Of a stretch of DNA of 60,494 nucleotides, positions 55,666 through 60,494 are shown piece after piece. The notes under the pieces were generated by a model, which saw only the letters and a program-made list of their open reading frames with translations, searched no databases and was not told where the DNA came from. The position numbers and the translations under genes are program-made. The first letter of the stretch is position 1, and each line of letters begins with the position of its first letter. Source of the DNA: Verrucomicrobiota bacterium (lineage in GTDB: Bacteria; Verrucomicrobiota; Lentisphaeria; JABSQK01; JAJFLO01); assembly GCA_021772675.1 (NCBI GenBank), contig JAJFLO010000274.1, positions 1 through 60,494 on the forward strand, written 5' to 3'.

Positions 55666-58600
55666 ATGAATGACGATCGTAAAAATAGTATACTGAATAA
55701 ATTCTCGCGGCCTGCGGAAGAACCGCTGGGGTTACCATCAATCAACCCTTTTTTACATACAGGTCGATTTAAATCGTGTGTAAAGGCCGTTGTCAACTAT
55801 TTGGAGCCCCTTTGGAATAAGGGCCTGAGATCTCTGCGCCGTTTTGTACGCCGCCTGCTGAAGCCGTTCAAGAATCAGGCCGACATTTTACGCATGATCT
55901 CCGGAGCATCCGCAAAAATGCTGTTCATTGCCTGTTTATACTGTAGCACAGGCGCTGACGCAATCTCGGAAAATAAATGGATGATGCAGCAACTGGAAGG
56001 ATTGATGCAGGTCGATTCAGTTGTCCATCGTCAGGAGCTGGTTGTTTTCGATCCATGCGTTGCTGAACTTCCGTTATTAACACGGAGCTTCAACCGTAAC
56101 GTAAATTACCTCGTCCTCGACGGAGCCGTCGACGGCATCGACCAGATTCGCAGCGCACTTGAGAATTGCCGCTATCCAATTGATGCATTGCATATCATCG
56201 CCCATGGAGATCCCGGGCAGATTCGGCTTGGCAGCACAACATTGACAAACGATAACCTGGACTACTATACCGACGCATTGAAGAATATTTCCGATCGCCT
56301 TGTCGGAAATAAAGATGTTCTTCTTTACAGTTGTCGAACCGGTGACGGTGACGTCGGTCAGCAGTTCGTTTCAAAATTAAGCACCATTACCGGAGCCGAC
56401 GTCGCCGCCTCCAACGATTTGACCGGCTCTGCAATGATGGACGGTGACTGGGACCTTGAAGTGGTTTCCGGAACCATTGAAACACCCACGCCGTTTATCG
56501 AGGAAGCGCTCAAGAATTACAATGCGGTGTTACACACGGCCACCGTTTCAAGTCTGGCCGAATTGACTACCGCGATCGCGACAGCGGTGGCCGACGGTAG
56601 CGACGATACTATTACATTGAGCACCGAAATTGAACTAAGCGGTACCGAGGTGGACATTAATGTCACCGATGGCAAGACGCTGACGATTGTCGGCGGCAGT
56701 AACGCCATCGATGGCAATTACCTCAGCCGGGTCCTTAATGTGTCCGGCGGCAATGTGGCATTATCAAATCTCACCGTCAAACATGGTCTTCTGTCTGGTA
56801 CCGGTGGTGCTTCCGGAAATGCGAGTAACGCCAACGGTCAGGCGGGCGGAAATGCGCTTGGCGCCGGTATTCGCATCCAGGCGGGCAGCTTGACAATTTC
56901 CAATTCAACCGTGACGGAGAACTATGCTGCGGGCGGCGGCGGCGGTGGCGCTACCGGCGGTTCTGGTATTGGCTATGGTGGTGGTGGCGGTGGCGGTATT
57001 ATGAGCATCGGTGGCGGAAATGGTGGAGCTGGGTATAATTCGACAGGGATCGCCGGTGGTAGCGGATCCGGTGGTCGTGGCGGAGCGTCATTTAACGCCG
57101 GACCGGCTGCCTTCACCGGGAAAGGCGGTGGCACTACCGGAGGTGCTGGAGGTGATTCTTTTGCTGGCTCCGGTACCGGTGGCAACGGTGGAACCGCCGG
57201 CGCAAATGTGATTGGCGGCGGTGGCGGCGGCGGTGGCGGTTACGGTACTGGTGCAGTTATGGCTGGTGACGGGGGTGACGCGGTCGGTGGTATCTATATT
57301 GCAACTGGCGCTACGGTCACGTTGTCCGACTCAACGATTTCGAGTAATTATGGCGCCGGCGGTGGTGGCGGTTCGACGCGCTCAGGATCAGCCGGTGATG
57401 GCGGCTATGGAACGGGCGGTGTTTTTATTGATGGAATATTAAACTATAATTCCAACACCGTGTCGTTTCCCGACTGTAGCGGCGGCGGCGGCAGCGGTGG
57501 CGTTAACTTTGGGGACATGGGAACCGACGGAGCCGATGGTACCTCGACTAATTTCCTCCGGGCAGGTGCATCCGGAGCTATCAATACGACTCCGACCATC
57601 GTTTCAGCCGCGTACGACCCCGGCAGCGGTGACTTGGTCGTCACCGGTTTTAATTTCGTCAGTAACATCGGAGCCGATAATGACGTGGACGTGTCACGCT
57701 TAACGATTACGGGCGATGGAGGCAGCACCCATACATTGACCGGTACCGATGTTGAAATTACCTCCAATTTTTCGTTTACAATAACTTTGACTGGTGGAGA
57801 CAAAACAAGTGTTGATGCGTTACTGAACAAGAATGGTACCAGTTCTACCGATACCACAACATACAACTTAGCGGCCGCGGAAGACTGGCTGACCGGTGAA
57901 GAGGAGAGGGTGGATATTGCCGACACCACCGGTAACGGTATTACGGTGTCGGGTGGCAGTTCTGTTCTCCTGGGCAATTTTAATACCTTATCCAGCTCAG
58001 GAAACACGATAACTTCAACTGACTTTAGAGCTGTCGGTTTTACAACGGGGACCAGTGGCACAATTATCACGTCAATCGATATGTACGTCCAGAGTGTTAC
58101 GAACCAGGCGTCTGTGAAAATTGTAAACGATAGTGGCGGCGATCCTGGCAGTGTCGTCGCGGGAACATTTTCCGGAACGGGAACGGGAGTGCTCGAAGAA
58201 CTCACCTTCACGAATTCAGGTGTCACGCTTTCTGCAACTACAACGTATTGGCTCGTTTATTCGACCACGGGTACCAGCATAAAATGGCGAAAAGGCAGCC
58301 CTGCCAATGAACCGTCCGGCAGTTTCACTTTTGTGTCATACAAACGAACGACGAATGGTGGAACCTCCTGGTCTACTTCAGCCGGGTCTAATAACGGATT
58401 TCAAATTAACGGCACAGTCGCACCGTCAACCCCTCCTGAAATGGCTGTGTCTGGCAACAGCACATCGATTACGGACGGGGATACCACTCCGTCAACAGGG
58501 GATGACACCGATTTCGGCAGTGTGAGTGTGGCTTCCGGCACCAATGCGAATACCTTTACCATCACTAACAGCGGCACAGCTGCCCTCAATCTCACCGATT

Positions 58601-60384
58601 CCACACGCGTGACGATTGGCGGCACCCATGCCTCGGACTTCAGCCTGACGACCGATGCCACGACCCCGGTCGCCAGCGGCGGAACGACGACTTTCACCAT
58701 CACCTTCGATCCGTCCGCGACCGGTACCCGCTCGGCCACCGTCACTATCGCCAATAACGATGCGGATGAAAATCCGTATAATTTTAATATCCAGGGAACC
58801 GGTTTGGCGGCGTCCGGAGTAACCCTGTCGGCAGGCGACATCGTTTTTGTCGGTTATTCTTCTGATGGTGGTACTGACGAATTCGCAGTGATGCCGCTGG
58901 TCGATCTGACAGCGGGTGATACGATTTTTTTCACCGATCGTGGATGGGACGGCAGCAGCGCGTTTCTGGCAGAAGCATCTGCCTCTTCGTTCACAATCAC
59001 GTACACGGTGCCCGGTGGCGGGGTGTCAGCCGGGAAGGTGTTGGATGATGAAGACTTGGGGACTGATATTTCGCCTCTGAGTTTTGGGATTCTGTCCACA
59101 GCCGGCGATCAGGTTCTAATTTATCAGACTGTGGATAACAATGCGACTAGTACGCCGACGCTGATCTACGGATTGAACATGAACTTGGACACGGGCGTCA
59201 ATTCCTTTGGCTGGAATACTGGAACACCGCCTGATAATACGACATCGGAGTCTGCTTTACCACCGGGTGGTACGGCTGTAGAGGTGGCTGGCGGGACCGG
59301 AAATGCCTTTGGTTTTGCTTTCGTCAATGGTATCGAAGTCGACAATATAAAGTACACCGGTCCCGAAACTGCCACGGATAAAGATGGCTGGCTGGCCCGT
59401 GTTAACAATCCCGCCAACTGGCTAAGGGATAACACGAGCGCGATTGATGTTAGCAGTAATCAATTTCCGCATAGCAGTCCAGGCAGCGGCATGTTTTCTG
59501 TTAGCAGTGCCCCTGAAATGGACGTCTCGGGTAACAGTATGTCGATCACAGATGGTGATACTACGCCTGCAACAGGTGATGATACCGATTTTGGCAGCCT
59601 TAATGTGGCTGGCGTCACCAATGCAAATATCTTTACTATCACCAACAGCGGCACGGCTGCACTCACCCTCACCGATTCAACGCGCGTGACGATTGGCGGC
59701 ACGCACGCATCGGACTTCAGCCTGACGACCGATGCCACCACCCCCGTCGCCAGCGGCGGTGGCACGACGACGTTTACCATTACGTTCGATCCATCAGCGA
59801 CCGGTTTGCGTACGGCGACGGTCAACATCGCCAATAACGATGCCAATGAAAATCCGTATAATTTTAACATCCAGGGGACTGGAATAACAGTGCCATCAGT
59901 TTTACAAATTCATCGACAAGCCCCGATATTTTCCATAACCGCGGCAGATAGCGTTACATTTCGTGTCACCTTCAGTGAAGGAGTACAAAACGTCGATACA
60001 AGTGATTTCAGCCTTGCCGAAACCCTGGCAGGAACCAGCAGCATCACCGGGGTCACTCCGGTGAGCACGAGCGTTTATGATGTAGCTGTTGACATCCCCG
60101 ATGATACGGATGGTACAATCGGATTGGATATTAAAGGCGTTGGTGGAACCGGTGGTTCGAATGACATTATCAATATCGTCGAGGTCGAAGACCAGACTCA
60201 GACTATGAAAAATGATTCAAGTACCGGTGAAATTGTACAATCATTTCTGGCTAATAACTCAGGAAACCTAAGCCGGTTTGTTTTTTCCATTCATTCAACA
60301 TCAACATATAATGGCTCGGCGACGATGGAATTGCGAGATGGAGATGGATTAGGGGCAGCAATTATGGGCGAACTGGAATTCTGA
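55666..60384 (+). CDS. Giant surface-type protein: DUF4347, Gly-rich beta region, choice-of-anchor repeats
   Basis: 1572 residues. Residues 1-100 are a long basic N-terminus with one hydrophobic stretch (KMLFIACLYCSTGADA), perhaps an atypical export signal. Residues about 125-275 form a DUF4347 domain with HIIAHGDPG (H180) and LLYSCRTG (C223), a His/Cys pair placed as in caspase-fold (clan CD) peptidases; peptidase activity is not established. A beta-helix-like part and a very Gly-rich stretch (about 370-640) follow. Two nearly identical choice-of-anchor-D-type repeats are at about 923-1046 and 1282-1406. The C-terminus stops abruptly without an anchor or secretion signal and may be truncated. 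GC-rich, probably horizontally acquired with the sulfotransferase gene. Confidence 0.8.
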   Translation: MNDDRKNSILNKFSRPAEEPLGLPSINPFLHTGRFKSCVKAVVNYLEPLWNKGLRSLRRFVRRLLKPFKNQADILRMISGASAKMLFIACLYCSTGADAISENKWMMQQLEGLMQVDSVVHRQELVVFDPCVAELPLLTRSFNRNVNYLVLDGAVDGIDQIRSALENCRYPIDALHIIAHGDPGQIRLGSTTLTNDNLDYYTDALKNISDRLVGNKDVLLYSCRTGDGDVGQQFVSKLSTITGADVAASNDLTGSAMMDGDWDLEVVSGTIETPTPFIEEALKNYNAVLHTATVSSLAELTTAIATAVADGSDDTITLSTEIELSGTEVDINVTDGKTLTIVGGSNAIDGNYLSRVLNVSGGNVALSNLTVKHGLLSGTGGASGNASNANGQAGGNALGAGIRIQAGSLTISNSTVTENYAAGGGGGGATGGSGIGYGGGGGGGIMSIGGGNGGAGYNSTGIAGGSGSGGRGGASFNAGPAAFTGKGGGTTGGAGGDSFAGSGTGGNGGTAGANVIGGGGGGGGGYGTGAVMAGDGGDAVGGIYIATGATVTLSDSTISSNYGAGGGGGSTRSGSAGDGGYGTGGVFIDGILNYNSNTVSFPDCSGGGGSGGVNFGDMGTDGADGTSTNFLRAGASGAINTTPTIVSAAYDPGSGDLVVTGFNFVSNIGADNDVDVSRLTITGDGGSTHTLTGTDVEITSNFSFTITLTGGDKTSVDALLNKNGTSSTDTTTYNLAAAEDWLTGEEERVDIADTTGNGITVSGGSSVLLGNFNTLSSSGNTITSTDFRAVGFTTGTSGTIITSIDMYVQSVTNQASVKIVNDSGGDPGSVVAGTFSGTGTGVLEELTFTNSGVTLSATTTYWLVYSTTGTSIKWRKGSPANEPSGSFTFVSYKRTTNGGTSWSTSAGSNNGFQINGTVAPSTPPEMAVSGNSTSITDGDTTPSTGDDTDFGSVSVASGTNANTFTITNSGTAALNLTDSTRVTIGGTHASDFSLTTDATTPVASGGTTTFTITFDPSATGTRSATVTIANNDADENPYNFNIQGTGLAASGVTLSAGDIVFVGYSSDGGTDEFAVMPLVDLTAGDTIFFTDRGWDGSSAFLAEASASSFTITYTVPGGGVSAGKVLDDEDLGTDISPLSFGILSTAGDQVLIYQTVDNNATSTPTLIYGLNMNLDTGVNSFGWNTGTPPDNTTSESALPPGGTAVEVAGGTGNAFGFAFVNGIEVDNIKYTGPETATDKDGWLARVNNPANWLRDNTSAIDVSSNQFPHSSPGSGMFSVSSAPEMDVSGNSMSITDGDTTPATGDDTDFGSLNVAGVTNANIFTITNSGTAALTLTDSTRVTIGGTHASDFSLTTDATTPVASGGGTTTFTITFDPSATGLRTATVNIANNDANENPYNFNIQGTGITVPSVLQIHRQAPIFSITAADSVTFRVTFSEGVQNVDTSDFSLAETLAGTSSITGVTPVSTSVYDVAVDIPDDTDGTIGLDIKGVGGTGGSNDIINIVEVEDQTQTMKNDSSTGEIVQSFLANNSGNLSRFVFSIHSTSTYNGSATMELRDGDGLGAAIMGELEF

Positions 60385-60450
60385 CAAAAAATTGTGATAT
60401 TTATAGAATTCCATTGATTTGATTGTAATTCTCACAGGAAATTTGAAAGG

Positions 60451-60494
60451 ATGAATGAAAGATTATTGCGATTCGTTAATTTTGCCGATGCAAT
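60451..60494 (+). CDS. Possible gene start cut by the window edge
   Basis: GAAAGG followed by ATG (60451) and, in another frame, ATG (60455). The second has better spacing from AAAGG and reads MKDYCDSLILPMQ; the first reads MNERLLRFVNFADA. Both run off the window. Too short to judge. Confidence 0.2.
   Translation, partial: MNERLLRFVNFADA

Noticed and set aside
57444-58226. 260-codon open frame on the minus strand
   Set aside because: It lies wholly inside the giant plus-strand gene, is Pro/Val-rich as expected for the complement of a Gly/Thr-rich sequence, and has no ribosome site or family features.
59460-59870. Minus-strand frame nearly identical to another at 58401-58841
   Set aside because: Both are antisense shadows of the duplicated choice-of-anchor repeat; the likeness reflects the repeat, not a gene family.

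Overview
The window is AT-rich bacterial chromosome dominated by housekeeping genes. Genus and species cannot be read from it. I infer a Gram-negative, peptidoglycan-making, free-living bacterium. Supporting signs are MurE with the DNPR motif of meso-diaminopimelate enzymes, RodA, FtsI/FtsL/MraZ and a lipobox LysM lipoprotein. Several features lean towards the Planctomycetota-Verrucomicrobiota-Lentisphaerota/Kiritimatiellota or Omnitrophota neighbourhood: a Ser/Thr kinase with 'MDWGLAK' in place of DFG, a TMTC-like membrane protein with TPRs, a eukaryote-like GH13 branching enzyme, and 'GTAGTCCCG..TTCAGGCGG' hairpin repeats. That placement is inference from family resemblance, not a database result.

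Layout. (1) 227-5400, minus strand: a truncated dcw cluster, mraZ-rsmH-ftsL-ftsI-murE, with a MraZ-box-like tandem repeat in front of mraZ. (2) 6293-10610, plus strand: TMTC-like TPR membrane protein, proA, tlyA. (3) 10738-32148, plus strand: a long information-processing block, rpsA, tRNA-Thr(GGT), tuf, rpmG, tRNA-Trp(CCA), secE, nusG, rplK, rplA, rplJ, rplL, rpoB, rpoC, rpsL, rpsG, fusA, rpsJ, rplC, rplD, rplW, rplB, rpsS. The S10 operon stops abruptly after rpsS; rplV-rpsC and the rest must lie elsewhere. (4) 32198-45650: a small membrane protein, crcB, recN, a fused AmmeMemoRadiSam B+A protein, a LysM lipoprotein, murD, a degenerate kinase-receiver gene split by an in-frame stop, rodA with a Ser/Thr kinase-cyclic-nucleotide-domain fusion, mazG, and a TerB/J-domain protein. 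(5) 45905-53020: an unrecognised protein, an RsmB-type m5C methyltransferase, a cyclic-nucleotide-domain protein and a branching enzyme, separated by repeat-filled gaps. (6) 54100-60384: a clearly more GC-rich pair, a sulfotransferase and a giant surface-type DUF4347/beta-repeat protein, probably acquired.

The least expected content is in the gaps. From 34.9 kb onward the intergenic regions hold at least nine related, roughly 180-bp, imperfectly palindromic elements. They have TA at both ends and termini of the form TA-RCCTG-ATTAATTCAT. They fall into subfamilies A, B, C, an A/B hybrid and a more distant D. One (A3, 49637-49817) sits inside a C element with a TA duplication, and the other C copy shows the empty site. 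That is direct sequence evidence of transposition by non-autonomous, MITE-like elements; no transposase is present here. A separate terminated-transcript candidate of unknown class lies at 39255-39429. Two conserved drug-target positions carry unusual residues: Asn at the RpoB 526-equivalent and Pro at the S12 87-equivalent.

Where upstream start codons overlap Shine-Dalgarno sequences or lack one, I moved starts (tuf, nusG, rplA, rplJ, rpoC, rplD, the TerB/J protein) and explain each choice in its entry.
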